Origin: CAYZPB01 sp964480445
GTDB lineage: Bacteria > Bacillota > Bacilli > Tepidibacillales > Tepidibacillaceae
Length of the DNA: 64,000 nt
Assembly (NCBI GenBank): GCA_964480445.1
Contig: CAYZPB010000001.1
Location: forward strand, 27,518 to 91,517
Direction of reading: 5' to 3'
Shown: positions 34,512-43,508 of the stretch, piece by piece
Layout: each line of letters begins with the position of its first letter
Position numbering within the stretch: the stretch's first letter is position 1
Notes under the pieces: generated by a model
Databases searched by the model: none
Told to the model about the DNA's origin: nothing
What the model saw: only the letters and a program-made list of their open reading frames with translations
Made by a program: the position numbers and the translations under genes

Positions 34512-35762
34512 ATGGAAAATATATCTACTTTAGTGATAGTCCTGCAAATTGCAGTTGCATTTTTTCTAATGCTTTTTGTACACGAACTAGGACATTTTAT
34601 TTTTGCTAAGCGTGCAGGAGTACTGGTACGTGAATTTTCAATTGGTATGGGTCCAAAGATCTTTTCTTTAATGAAAGGTGAGACAAAATACTCCCTACGT
34701 CTTTTACCAATTGGTGCTTACGTGAATATGGCAACTGACAACGAACACTTATACGAGTTTAAAACCGGGAAGAACTACGGTATAAAACTTCTTGATGGTG
34801 TAATTACTGATATCTATTTTGAGCCTGATTCAGACGAGCTTGTGAAAATGGAGAAATACGATTTAAATGATGACTTGTTTTTTGCCGGAACTAACCTTGC
34901 AGGTGAACAGGTAAGCTATGCAGTCGCGGAAAATGCAATAGTTCATAAAGAGAAGGTCTCGATGCAAATAGCACCTAGATCAAGACAGTTTGCTTCCAAA
35001 ACAATCTCAGCACGATTTCTAAGCATTATCAGTGGTCCACTGTTTAACTTTGGCTTGGCATTAATTTTGTTTTTTGCGATTGCCCTTATGGTTGGAACAC
35101 CGACAAATGAAGTAATTATTGTTGATGTAATCGAGAATTCTGCAGCTGAACAGGCTAATTTACATGTGGATGATAAAATTATCGGCATAAATAACAATGT
35201 CTATGATAACGCTAATGACTTAATAGGTAAGCTACAAGCATCTCCTGATATTGAGCTAACCCTAAATATTGAGCGGGATGGTTCTGAGATAAAAGTCCCT
35301 ATTACGCCTACGCTTGATGGCGGAGTTGGCAAAATTGGGATCATGACAGGCAACGTATATGAAAAAACTAGTTTGTGGGAGGCTGTAAAAGCTAGTTTTA
35401 ATGAGATAAAAAGATGGTTACTCTTAATTGTTGAGAGCTTTCAGATGCTTTTCTCAGGACAAGTTGGTATGGATGATTTAGCTGGTCCTGTTGGGATATT
35501 CAAGATTTCTAGTGATGCAGCTAAAGCGGGTATAATCTCCTTAATGAACTGGACAGCCGTGTTAAGTTTATATCTAGGATTCTTTAACTTACTGCCAATC
35601 CCAGCACTAGATGGAAGCAGGTTGTTATTTTTACTGTTTGAGGGCATTAGGGGCAAACCTGTATCACCGGAAAGAGAAGGTTTTATTCACTTTATAGGCT
35701 TTGCTGCCCTAATGTTGTTGATTATAGCAGTTACGGTAAATGACATAGCTAAATTTTTCTAG
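34512..35762 (+). CDS. rseP: Site-2 intramembrane zinc metalloprotease RseP/RasP
   Basis: A 416-residue M50 protease. The zinc motif HELGH is at residues 24-28 in the first transmembrane helix, the third ligand Asp is in LLPIPALDGSRLL near the C-terminus, and a single PDZ domain lies around residues 205-280. A roughly 80-residue insertion precedes the second helix, similar to that in Bacillus RasP. The family cleaves anti-sigma factors and remnant signal peptides in the membrane. The ATG stands only one base after a GGGG run, so the Shine-Dalgarno spacing is poor; coupling to dxr translation may compensate. Confidence 0.94.
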   Translation: MENISTLVIVLQIAVAFFLMLFVHELGHFIFAKRAGVLVREFSIGMGPKIFSLMKGETKYSLRLLPIGAYVNMATDNEHLYEFKTGKNYGIKLLDGVITDIYFEPDSDELVKMEKYDLNDDLFFAGTNLAGEQVSYAVAENAIVHKEKVSMQIAPRSRQFASKTISARFLSIISGPLFNFGLALILFFAIALMVGTPTNEVIIVDVIENSAAEQANLHVDDKIIGINNNVYDNANDLIGKLQASPDIELTLNIERDGSEIKVPITPTLDGGVGKIGIMTGNVYEKTSLWEAVKASFNEIKRWLLLIVESFQMLFSGQVGMDDLAGPVGIFKISSDAAKAGIISLMNWTAVLSLYLGFFNLLPIPALDGSRLLFLLFEGIRGKPVSPEREGFIHFIGFAALMLLIIAVTVNDIAKFF

Positions 35763-35783
35763 CAAATATTTTGAGGTGATTCA

Positions 35784-36854
35784 ATGTTTAACAGATGTCA
35801 GACGAAACCAATTTATGTAGGTGATGTCCAGATTGGAGGACAGAATGATGTTGTGATTCAATCAATGACATCAACAGCCACACAAGATATAAAGAGCACG
35901 GTTAAGCAGATTAATGATTTAGCTGATGCTGGTTGTCAAATAGTGCGCCTAGCAATTAATGACCTTGCAGCGGCTGATGCTATATTACAGATTAAGCAAG
36001 AGGTTACACTGCCATTAGTAGCTGACATTCATTTTGATTATCGATTAGCTTTGGCGGCGATTGAGAATGGCATTGACAAAATCCGAATTAATCCTGGTAA
36101 TATTGGTTTTGCTGAACAGGTTAAGGCGGTTGTCGAGGCTGCTCGCGCTAAAAATATTCCCATAAGAATAGGAATAAATTCTGGCTCAATTGAGAAGAAA
36201 ATACTCAGAAGAGATGGTAAGCCAACAGCGAAAGGAATGGTCGAATCAGCAATCAATCACATAAATATTTTAGAGGATTTAAATTACACAAATATTTGTA
36301 TCTCCTTAAAGAGCACAAATGTTGCGATGATGATTGAGGCAAACCAAGTAATGGCGGGGATTAGAAATTATCCATTACATGTAGGAGTTACTGAGGCAGG
36401 GACCTATTTTGCAGGCAGTATTAAATCTGCTGTAGGTATTGGTACAGTATTAGCGCAAGGAATTGGTGATACAATTCGCGTATCGCTTACTGGTGACCCT
36501 GTGCCAGAGATTAAAGTTGCTAGAGAAATTCTGAAAAACCTCGAGATAAGAGATGATACGCCAACTATTATCTCCTGCCCAACCTGCGGTAGAACGAAAA
36601 TTGACTTGCTTGGATTAACTAACAAAGTTGAACTTTTGTTAGAAAAAATTGACCATCCTTTAAAGGTTGCAATTATGGGCTGTGTGGTAAACGGTCCAGG
36701 TGAAGCACGTGAAGCGGACGTTGGTGTGGCAGGCGGTGCAGGCGAAGGCGTAATTTTCCGCAAAGGTGAGGTTGTGCGAAAAGTTAAAGAGGAACAACTA
36801 TATGATGAGCTAGTTAAAGAAATTGAAGATATACTAGGGATAAAATTAGTCTAA
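35784..36854 (+). CDS. ispG: 4-hydroxy-3-methylbut-2-en-1-yl diphosphate synthase (IspG/GcpE)
   Basis: A 356-residue IspG. The TIM-barrel part has VQSMTSTATQD, RLAIND, ADIHFDYRLAL and KIRINPGNIG; the C-terminal 4Fe-4S domain shows ISCPTCGRTKIDL and IMGCVVNGPGEAREADVG, so the three cluster cysteines are present. It converts MEcPP to HMBPP with two electrons, usually from flavodoxin or ferredoxin. AGGTGA lies upstream. It stands between rseP and polC, the usual Clostridia order. Confidence 0.96.
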   Translation: MFNRCQTKPIYVGDVQIGGQNDVVIQSMTSTATQDIKSTVKQINDLADAGCQIVRLAINDLAAADAILQIKQEVTLPLVADIHFDYRLALAAIENGIDKIRINPGNIGFAEQVKAVVEAARAKNIPIRIGINSGSIEKKILRRDGKPTAKGMVESAINHINILEDLNYTNICISLKSTNVAMMIEANQVMAGIRNYPLHVGVTEAGTYFAGSIKSAVGIGTVLAQGIGDTIRVSLTGDPVPEIKVAREILKNLEIRDDTPTIISCPTCGRTKIDLLGLTNKVELLLEKIDHPLKVAIMGCVVNGPGEAREADVGVAGGAGEGVIFRKGEVVRKVKEEQLYDELVKEIEDILGIKLV

Positions 36855-36863
36855 GGAGCCGTT

Positions 36864-39800
36864 ATGAGCAACAGAGAAAAAACAGCTTTTGAAAACTTAA
36901 TAAAAAATGTTCAGCTATCGGAGGAGATTCTTCAGGAATTAGCTGACACAGAAATTGAAAGAGTGTTCTTAGATAAAAAAAAGGGCAGTCTTTCAATAAT
37001 TTTTAGGTATGCTCGAATCCACCCAACAAAAATATTAGATAAATTTCAGGATCAGCTTTTACTTACCTTAAAAGAATATCAGCAGGTCAATGTTATTAAT
37101 CGGTTTCCTTCTAGCGGGTCAGAGGAGGTTCTGCGCGAGTATTGGTTTAAAATAATTGGCAGCCTAAAAAGTAATGGAGCTACTTTCAACTTGTTAAAGG
37201 GTGCAGGGTGGGAATTAGAAGGTGCAGATCTTAAAATATTTTTAGACTCTGAATCAATTCGTGAACATTTTCAAGATCAAGACATAATCGCATTGTTGCA
37301 TGAATCTCTATCTTTATGGGTAGAAGATAAGTTTAAGATAAAACTTGAATTGACCGAGAAAAAAGATATGAAAACCTATAACAAACTAATGAATGCTGAA
37401 TTAGAGTTGGATATTAAAGAATTATTAGCGGAAAATAGCGAAATACCAAATAATAACGATTCTAAGCAGAACAAAAGAATTAAAAAAAATATTTATGGTA
37501 AACAAGTTACTGTTGAAGCACAAAAGATAAGCGAATTAACTAATGAAGAGAACAATGTAGTAATTACTGGTAAGGTTTTCTTACTTGATTATAGAGAATT
37601 AAGAAATAACTCATCGCTACTTACAATTGGAATTACCGACTTTCAAGATTCAATTGAGGCAAAGCTTTTCCACAGGTCACAAACAACAACTAAACAGATT
37701 TACGAGATGCTGTCTGAAGATATCTGGCTAACAATTTGTGGGAATTTGCGTTTTGACCGTTATAGTAATGAGCTTGTGTTGATGATTTCCGATATTCAAC
37801 ACTATGAACTAGCTTTACCAACTGATACTGCTAAGGAAAAAAGAGTGGAGCTACATTTACATACGAATATGAGCACAATGGACGGAGTTTCAACAGCCTC
37901 TAAATATATTGAACGAGCAGCACAATTTGGACATAGTGCGATAGCTTTTACTGACCATGGGGTTGTACAGGCCTTTCCTGAAGCTTACGAATGCGGTCGG
38001 CAGCATGGTGTCAAAGTTGTTTTTGGCTTAGAGGCGAATGTGATTACAGGTGAAGACTTAATTGTGGTCAACCCCAAAGATCAGTCGATTGCAGATGAAA
38101 CCTATGTAGTTTTTGACCTTGAGACGACAGGTCTTGCAGCTAATTTAAACAAAATCATTGAAATTGGTGCAGTAAAGGTTCAGGGCAATACAATAGTTGA
38201 TGAGTTTTCGTCCTTTGTAAATCCGGGAGAAAAAATATCTAACTTTATCTCACAATTGACTGGTATTACCAACAATGATTTAGAGAATGCACCAGATATT
38301 GTCCAGGTATTGCAGCAATTTGTCGATTTTATTGGAGCTGCAAGCTTGGTTGCTTATAATGCTAAATTTGATATGTCATTTATAGCAAGTGCCTTAAGCA
38401 GGAATAATATGACTCCAATAACAAATACTGTGATCGATTCCTTAGCTTTGGCTCGCTTGTTAGAGCCTAAGCTTAAAAACTATCGGCTAGAGACTCTGTG
38501 CAAGCGTTATAATATCGAGAATCCTGATCAACATAGAGCTATAAGTGATGCCCGTGCAACAGCGGATTTGTTTATGTTGCAATCACAGGATTTACTTAAA
38601 AGAGAAATTACAAATATAAATGATTTAAACCCAGATTTAGATGAAGTTGATTACGAGAAAGTCTGGCCGCATCATCTGACAATCTTAGTAAAAAATCAGA
38701 CGGGTTTGAAGAATATGTATAAAATAGTCTCTAAATCGCATCTCGATTACTTTTACCGCCAACCAAGGATAACTAAAAGCTATCTAGACGAGCACCGCGA
38801 GGGCTTGCTGTTAGGTTCTGGTTGCGCAAAGGGAGCACTGGTTAATGCGATTTTAAATAAAACGGATAGTGAAATCGAAAAAACAGCAGCATATTTTGAT
38901 TACTTAGAGGTGCAACCGGTAAGCAATTATCAATACTTGTTAAGTAGTAATCTAGTAGACGATCAAGCTATAATTATCGAAATTATCCAGAAGATTATTT
39001 CTCTTGGCAAAAAGCTTAACATTCCAGTTGTAGCAGTCGGCAATGTCCACCATCGCGAACAAGAAGAGGCGGTTAATCGCAAGATTCTAATACATAACCA
39101 GTTAAGTGGTGCTCGTTATCATAATACAAAGGAGTTATATTCGGCACATTATCTAACTACTGGAGAAATGTTAAATCAGTTTGACTTTATTGATAAGAAA
39201 ACAGCTAAGGAAATTGTAGTTAAAAATCCAAATAGAATTAGCGAGCAGATTGAGGATTTACAACCATTTCCCGATAAGTTACATACACCAACAATCGAGG
39301 GCGCTGCTGAGGAGATTACAAAACTAAGTTATAACAACGCTGAAAAAAAATATGGAAATCCCTTACCTGAAATTGTCAGCAACCGTTTAGAACGGGAACT
39401 TGCTAGTATTATCGAAAATGGTTTTTCGGTTATCTATTTAATATCACACCGTCTAGTTGCTAAATCTTTAGCAGATGGTTACCTAGTCGGTTCACGAGGC
39501 TCTGTCGGTTCATCTTTTGTAGCAACTATGACTGAAATTACTGAGGTAAATCCTTTGCCACCTCACTACATTTGTGGCAATTGTAATTATAGCCAATTTA
39601 TTAATGATCTAGAGATTGAATCTGGCTATGATTTACCTGATAAAGACTGCCCAAAATGTAATGAAAAAATGTGTAAGGAAGGTCATGACATACCTTTTGA
39701 AACTTTTATGGGCTACGAAGGGGATAAAGTACCAGATATTGATCTTAATTTTTCCGGAGAATATCAGGCGCGAATTCATCGACAGACTGAAGAGACGTTT

Positions 39801-41159
39801 GGTAATAAAAAGGTTTTTCGGGCTGGTACAATCTCGACTATTGCTAACAAAACAGCTTTCGGTTATGTCCGCAAGTATGTTGCTGATCACAGTTTAAACC
39901 TAAGCGAAGCAGAAATCCTGCGACTTGCAAAAGGTTGTGAAGGCGTTAAAAGAACGACTGGACAACATCCTGGTGGGCAAATTGTTATTCCACAGGATAT
40001 GGAGTTTACAGATTTCACACCAATACAAAGGCCCGCTGATGATCAGAAATCAGAGGTTATTACAACCCATTTTGACTATCACGCTTTAAGTGGTACTTTA
40101 TTGAAATTAGACCTATTAGGGCATGATGATCCAACTGCCTTAAAAATGTTAGAATCACAGACTGGAATAAACCCACGGTCGATTGAATTTGATGATCCTA
40201 AATTATATGAACTCTTTACTAGTACAGAACCATTACACCTTATAAAACCATTAAAAAATTATAAAAATGGTGCTATAGGCGTGCCAGAGTTTGGTACAAG
40301 GTTTGTGCGGCAGATGCTAGATGAGACGCAACCAACAACTTTTGCAGAATTAGTGCGTATTTCTGGACTTTCGCATGGAACAGACGTTTGGCGAAATAAT
40401 GCTCAAGATCTGATCAGAAAAGGTGAAGCGAATTTAAGTCAGGTAATCTGCACACGCGATGATATTATGCTTTATTTGACAGCCCAGGGTTTGGATTCCG
40501 CAACAGCCTTTGCAATTAGTGAAAGAGTGCGCAAAGGAAAAGGCTTGCTGCAGACTGATATTAATGAGATGAGAAAACATTCAGTACCAGCATGGTATAT
40601 AGAATCATGTCAGAAAATTAAATATATGTTTCCAAAGGCACATGCAGTTGCTTATGTTCAAATGGCATTGCGAATTGTTTATTACAAGATATATTACCCA
40701 GTTCATTATTATGCAACTTATTTTACATTAAGAAGCAACGACTTTGATATTGAGGAAATCTATAGGGGACCTGACAAAATTAAAGAAAGAATTGAAGAGA
40801 TTAACAAAAAAGGTAATGATGCTTTAGCTAGAGAGCGTGACTTACTGACAGTGCTTGAAGTAGTACAAGAAATGTACCATCGTGGCTTTAACATGGAAAA
40901 CATAGACTTATATCAATCCGACTCGCACCGATATCTAGTTAATGAAAGTGGTGACGGATTAATACCACCCTTTATTTCGATAAGCGGTGTCGGCTTAGGA
41001 CTTGCTGAAAATATTGTTAAAGCACGTGAACAGACAGCTTTTATCTCGATAGAGGATTTACAGAAGCGCTGCAGAGTATCAAATTCAATTATTGAGGTTT
41101 TAGATAAGCTTAATATCTTGAAAGGTTTAAACCGTACTGATCAAATTTCGCTTTTCTAG
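36864..41159 (+). CDS. polC: DNA polymerase III PolC-type alpha subunit
   Basis: A 1431-residue replicative polymerase, normal size. Order of domains: N-terminal region, an OB-fold (about 215-315), the PHP domain starting with ELHLHTNMSTMDG, into which a 3'-5' exonuclease is inserted (VVFDLETTGL, VAYNAKFDMSF, HRAISDARATADLF), then the polymerase core with the zinc-finger cysteines (CGNCNY, CPKCNEKMC), palm aspartates in KVPDIDLNFSGEYQ, and RTTGQHPGGQIVIP. PolC is the essential leading-strand polymerase of low-GC Gram-positives. AAGGAG precedes the ATG. The rimP promoter begins directly after the stop. Confidence 0.98.
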   Translation: MSNREKTAFENLIKNVQLSEEILQELADTEIERVFLDKKKGSLSIIFRYARIHPTKILDKFQDQLLLTLKEYQQVNVINRFPSSGSEEVLREYWFKIIGSLKSNGATFNLLKGAGWELEGADLKIFLDSESIREHFQDQDIIALLHESLSLWVEDKFKIKLELTEKKDMKTYNKLMNAELELDIKELLAENSEIPNNNDSKQNKRIKKNIYGKQVTVEAQKISELTNEENNVVITGKVFLLDYRELRNNSSLLTIGITDFQDSIEAKLFHRSQTTTKQIYEMLSEDIWLTICGNLRFDRYSNELVLMISDIQHYELALPTDTAKEKRVELHLHTNMSTMDGVSTASKYIERAAQFGHSAIAFTDHGVVQAFPEAYECGRQHGVKVVFGLEANVITGEDLIVVNPKDQSIADETYVVFDLETTGLAANLNKIIEIGAVKVQGNTIVDEFSSFVNPGEKISNFISQLTGITNNDLENAPDIVQVLQQFVDFIGAASLVAYNAKFDMSFIASALSRNNMTPITNTVIDSLALARLLEPKLKNYRLETLCKRYNIENPDQHRAISDARATADLFMLQSQDLLKREITNINDLNPDLDEVDYEKVWPHHLTILVKNQTGLKNMYKIVSKSHLDYFYRQPRITKSYLDEHREGLLLGSGCAKGALVNAILNKTDSEIEKTAAYFDYLEVQPVSNYQYLLSSNLVDDQAIIIEIIQKIISLGKKLNIPVVAVGNVHHREQEEAVNRKILIHNQLSGARYHNTKELYSAHYLTTGEMLNQFDFIDKKTAKEIVVKNPNRISEQIEDLQPFPDKLHTPTIEGAAEEITKLSYNNAEKKYGNPLPEIVSNRLERELASIIENGFSVIYLISHRLVAKSLADGYLVGSRGSVGSSFVATMTEITEVNPLPPHYICGNCNYSQFINDLEIESGYDLPDKDCPKCNEKMCKEGHDIPFETFMGYEGDKVPDIDLNFSGEYQARIHRQTEETFGNKKVFRAGTISTIANKTAFGYVRKYVADHSLNLSEAEILRLAKGCEGVKRTTGQHPGGQIVIPQDMEFTDFTPIQRPADDQKSEVITTHFDYHALSGTLLKLDLLGHDDPTALKMLESQTGINPRSIEFDDPKLYELFTSTEPLHLIKPLKNYKNGAIGVPEFGTRFVRQMLDETQPTTFAELVRISGLSHGTDVWRNNAQDLIRKGEANLSQVICTRDDIMLYLTAQGLDSATAFAISERVRKGKGLLQTDINEMRKHSVPAWYIESCQKIKYMFPKAHAVAYVQMALRIVYYKIYYPVHYYATYFTLRSNDFDIEEIYRGPDKIKERIEEINKKGNDALARERDLLTVLEVVQEMYHRGFNMENIDLYQSDSHRYLVNESGDGLIPPFISISGVGLGLAENIVKAREQTAFISIEDLQKRCRVSNSIIEVLDKLNILKGLNRTDQISLF

Positions 41160-41164
41160 AGGCA

Positions 41165-41193
41165 TTGCCATTCTATGCGGATGATGGTATAAT
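41165..41193 (+). promoter_or_regulatory. Strong sigma-A promoter for the rimP-nusA-infB operon
   Basis: TTGCCA (41165-41170), a 17-base spacer and a perfect TATAAT (41188-41193). A second TATAAT at 41199-41204 has no matching -35. Confidence 0.85.
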
Positions 41194-41222
41194 AACGCTA
41201 TAATATTAGAAAAGCTAACAGG

Positions 41223-41242
41223 AGAGTGGGGCTGCCCACTCT
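41223..41242 (+). promoter_or_regulatory. Conserved-type leader hairpin before rimP-nusA
   Basis: AGAGTGGG and CCCACTCT form an eight-base perfect stem with a GCTG loop, about 20 bases after the expected transcript start and 38 before rimP. A GAGTGGG/CCCACTC hairpin at this place is something I associate with Bacillota rimP-nusA operons. The T-run after it is interrupted (TACATTTTTA), so it could be a weak attenuator controlled by NusA, or a stability element. Confidence 0.6.
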
Positions 41243-41280
41243 TACATTTTTATTATGAGATAAAAAAGGGGTACAAGGTA

Positions 41281-41742
41281 ATGAGTAAGAGTTTTATACA
41301 AAAAATCGAAAATTTAATTTTGCCGCTAATTAATGAATTAGATATCGAGTTATATAGCGTTAATTATTTAAAAGAGGGCAGAAATAATTTTCTGCGCGTT
41401 TACATTTACAAAATGGATCGAGAAATCGATATTGATGATTGCGCGATGGTGAGTGAAGCAATTAGCAAAGTTTTGGACGAAAGTAATTTAATAAAAAGTG
41501 CGTACTTTTTGGAAGTTGCTTCCCCAGGAGCAGAACGGCAATTAAGAAATGAAAAAGAGATAACAAGTGCTATCGGCAAGGGCTTATTAATTTCTTTGAA
41601 TGAAGCAATTAATAATGATTATATTATTGATGGAAAGCTAGTCTCATTTGCAGATGATCTATTAACTATCAAGAATAATGGTGAGCTAGTAGAGATCCCT
41701 CATTCACAAACAAAAAGAATTAGATTAAAGATACAGCTTTAA
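41281..41742 (+). CDS. rimP: Ribosome maturation factor RimP
   Basis: A 153-residue RimP (YlxS). The N-terminal alpha/beta domain has LRVYIYKMDREIDIDDCAMVSEAI, then FLEVASPGAERQLRN, and the C-terminal SH3-like barrel follows. It helps assemble the 30S central region with S12 and S5. It is the first gene of rimP-nusA-ylxR-ylxQ-infB-rbfA-nrnA-truB-ribF. AAGGGGTACAAGG precedes the ATG. Confidence 0.95.
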   Translation: MSKSFIQKIENLILPLINELDIELYSVNYLKEGRNNFLRVYIYKMDREIDIDDCAMVSEAISKVLDESNLIKSAYFLEVASPGAERQLRNEKEITSAIGKGLLISLNEAINNDYIIDGKLVSFADDLLTIKNNGELVEIPHSQTKRIRLKIQL

Positions 41743-41755
41743 GGAGGAAGAGGTA

Positions 41756-42919
41756 ATGAACAATCAGTTCATGGATGCATTAAATGTTTTGGAAAAAGAA
41801 AAAGGTGTTGACCGTGAAGTCTTATTAGAAGCTATTGAAGCAGCTATAATCTCTGGCTACAAACGGAATTTTCAATCCGCACAGAATGTACGCGTAGATA
41901 TTAATCGTGATAATGGCAACGTTAAAGTTTTTTCGCTAATGACAATCGTAGAAGAGGTTGAAGATCCACAAACCGAGATAACGATTGAAGAGGCTCATGA
42001 GATTAATCCTGAATATGTTATAGGGGATGTCGTAGAATTAGAGGTGACACCTAATGATTTTGGTAGAATAGCTGCCCAGACAACAAAGCAGGTTATTACT
42101 CAGAGAATACGCGAGGCGGAAAGGGCTGCTGTATACGATACTTTCATCGATAAAGAAGAGGATATTGTTACAGGCATAGTCCAGCGAGTAGATTCAAGAT
42201 TTATCTATGTCGACCTTGGAAAAACCGAGGGGCTGCTACCAGTAAAAGAAACGATGGCCTCTGAGCGAATTCAACAGGGTGATCGCATTAAGGTTTATAT
42301 TTCTAAAGTTGAGCGGACGACAAAAGGACCACAAATACTCCTTTCACGAACACACCCAGGGCTTCTTAAACGTTTATTTGAGCTTGAAGTACCTGAAATT
42401 TACGATGGTGTTGTAGAAATTAAAGCGGTTGCTCGCGAAGCTGGTCACCGTTCTAAGATTGCGCTTTATTCTAATAAAGAGGAAGTTGACGCTGTCGGTG
42501 CTGGCGTTGGCCCAAGGGGTGCCCGCGTACAAACAATTGTAGGTGAATTAAAAGGCGAGAAAATCGATATTGTTAAGTGGTCGGAAGAAGCTGAAACCTT
42601 TATCGCAAATTCGCTTAGTCCTTCGAAGGTAATTTCAGTTAATTTAAATGAAGAGGAAAAAACTGCGGTAGTGATAGTACCAGACTACCAATTATCACTT
42701 GCAATCGGTAAAGAAGGACAGAATGCACGGTTAGCTGCAAAACTGACTGGTTGGAAAATTGATATCAAGAGCGAGTCACAGTTGATTGAGCCGAGCATCG
42801 AGGAGGAGACAGAAATTGAGGATGAGGCAATTTTTGAAGATGAGGTAATTTCTGAAGAAATAGAAATTTCTGAAGAAGGTGCAATTTCCGAAGAAGAGAT
42901 TATGACTGAAGAAGAATAA
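41756..42919 (+). CDS. nusA: Transcription elongation/termination factor NusA with repetitive acidic tail
   Basis: A 387-residue NusA. N-terminal RNA polymerase-binding domain (about 1-125), S1 domain (about 135-200, VTGIVQRVDSRFIYVDLGKTEG), then KH1 and KH2 with VGPRGARVQTIV and AIGKEGQNARLAAKLTGW. It binds RNAP and nascent RNA to tune pausing, termination and antitermination. After residue 345 comes an acidic tail built of six-residue units (V-I-S-E-E-I and variants), which has no counterpart in Bacillus NusA. AAGGAGGAAGAGG precedes the ATG. Confidence 0.96.
   Translation: MNNQFMDALNVLEKEKGVDREVLLEAIEAAIISGYKRNFQSAQNVRVDINRDNGNVKVFSLMTIVEEVEDPQTEITIEEAHEINPEYVIGDVVELEVTPNDFGRIAAQTTKQVITQRIREAERAAVYDTFIDKEEDIVTGIVQRVDSRFIYVDLGKTEGLLPVKETMASERIQQGDRIKVYISKVERTTKGPQILLSRTHPGLLKRLFELEVPEIYDGVVEIKAVAREAGHRSKIALYSNKEEVDAVGAGVGPRGARVQTIVGELKGEKIDIVKWSEEAETFIANSLSPSKVISVNLNEEEKTAVVIVPDYQLSLAIGKEGQNARLAAKLTGWKIDIKSESQLIEPSIEEETEIEDEAIFEDEVISEEIEISEEGAISEEEIMTEEE
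42827..42918 (+). repeat. 18-base tandem repeat in nusA (about five units)
   Basis: AATTTYTGAAGAA-like cores start at 42829, 42847, 42865 and 42883, exactly 18 bases apart, with a more diverged unit near 42901. Each codes a hexapeptide of the type xISEEx, forming the acidic C-terminal tail of NusA. Confidence 0.85.
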
Positions 42920-42931
42920 AGGGTGAATGCT

Positions 42932-43213
42932 ATGAAAAAGATACCAATGCGTAGGTGTGTGGCCTGTCAGGAATCAAAGACCAAAAAAGAATTAATAAGA
43001 ATAGTTCGAACACCTGAGGGAGAAACGCTAGTTGATTTGAGTGGCAAAAGATCTGGTAGGGGCGCATATATCTGCTACGATCATAATTGTCTGAAAATGG
43101 CTAAGAAGAAAAATATCTTAGAAAAAAAGCTTAGATCAAAACTAGCTGATAATACTTATTTAGAAATAGAAAGTGAGATTAGTAATCATAATGAAAAGGA
43201 AAGAGATTTTTAA
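42932..43213 (+). CDS. ylxR: YlxR-family RNA-binding protein
   Basis: A 93-residue protein with the YlxR signature RRCVACQESKTKKELIRIVR and GRGAYICYD. The DUF448 fold is basic and binds RNA; in some bacteria it acts as a regulator or as an RNase P-related factor. The ATG at 42932 follows AAGGGTG; the GTG at 42923 is inside that site. It overlaps ylxQ by 23 bases, so the two are translated together in the nusA-infB operon. Confidence 0.9.
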   Translation: MKKIPMRRCVACQESKTKKELIRIVRTPEGETLVDLSGKRSGRGAYICYDHNCLKMAKKKNILEKKLRSKLADNTYLEIESEISNHNEKERDF

Positions 43214-43508
43214 TTTGATGGGACTTGGCGCTAGGGGTCGTTTAATTGTGAGTGGTAATGAGCAGGTAATTGCCTCAATCCGTAATCAAGAATTAAAACT
43301 AGTGATAATTGCCACGGATGCATCAGAGGCAACTAAGAAACAATTAATTGATAAGTCTAGCTTTTATAAAATAACTTATATTCTATTCGCAAGATCCGAC
43401 CAACTAGGCAATGCGATTGGCAAGGAATATAGAACTGCTGTGGGCATTAAAGATGTCGGAATAGCAAGAAGAATAGAAGATATTTTCAATAATTTGGAGG
43501 TGAGCTGA
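43191..43508 (+). CDS. ylxQ: YlxQ, L7Ae/L30e-family RNA-binding protein
   Basis: A 105-residue L7Ae-like protein, with MGLGARGRLIVSGNEQVI at the N-terminus and LVIIATDASEATKKQL in the kink-turn-binding part. The Bacillus homologue YlxQ binds kink-turns in vitro; its cell role is unclear. The gene starts inside ylxR (ATG 43191, weak Shine-Dalgarno, probably coupled). Its TGA stop overlaps the first base of the infB start. Confidence 0.88.
   Translation: MKRKEIFNLMGLGARGRLIVSGNEQVIASIRNQELKLVIIATDASEATKKQLIDKSSFYKITYILFARSDQLGNAIGKEYRTAVGIKDVGIARRIEDIFNNLEVS

Noticed and set aside
39616..39897. Second plus-strand frame inside polC
   Set aside because: It lies wholly in the polymerase core in another frame; polC motifs in this part are intact.
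41199..41204. Second TATAAT before rimP
   Set aside because: No acceptable -35 at 16-18 bases upstream; the first -10 has an excellent one.
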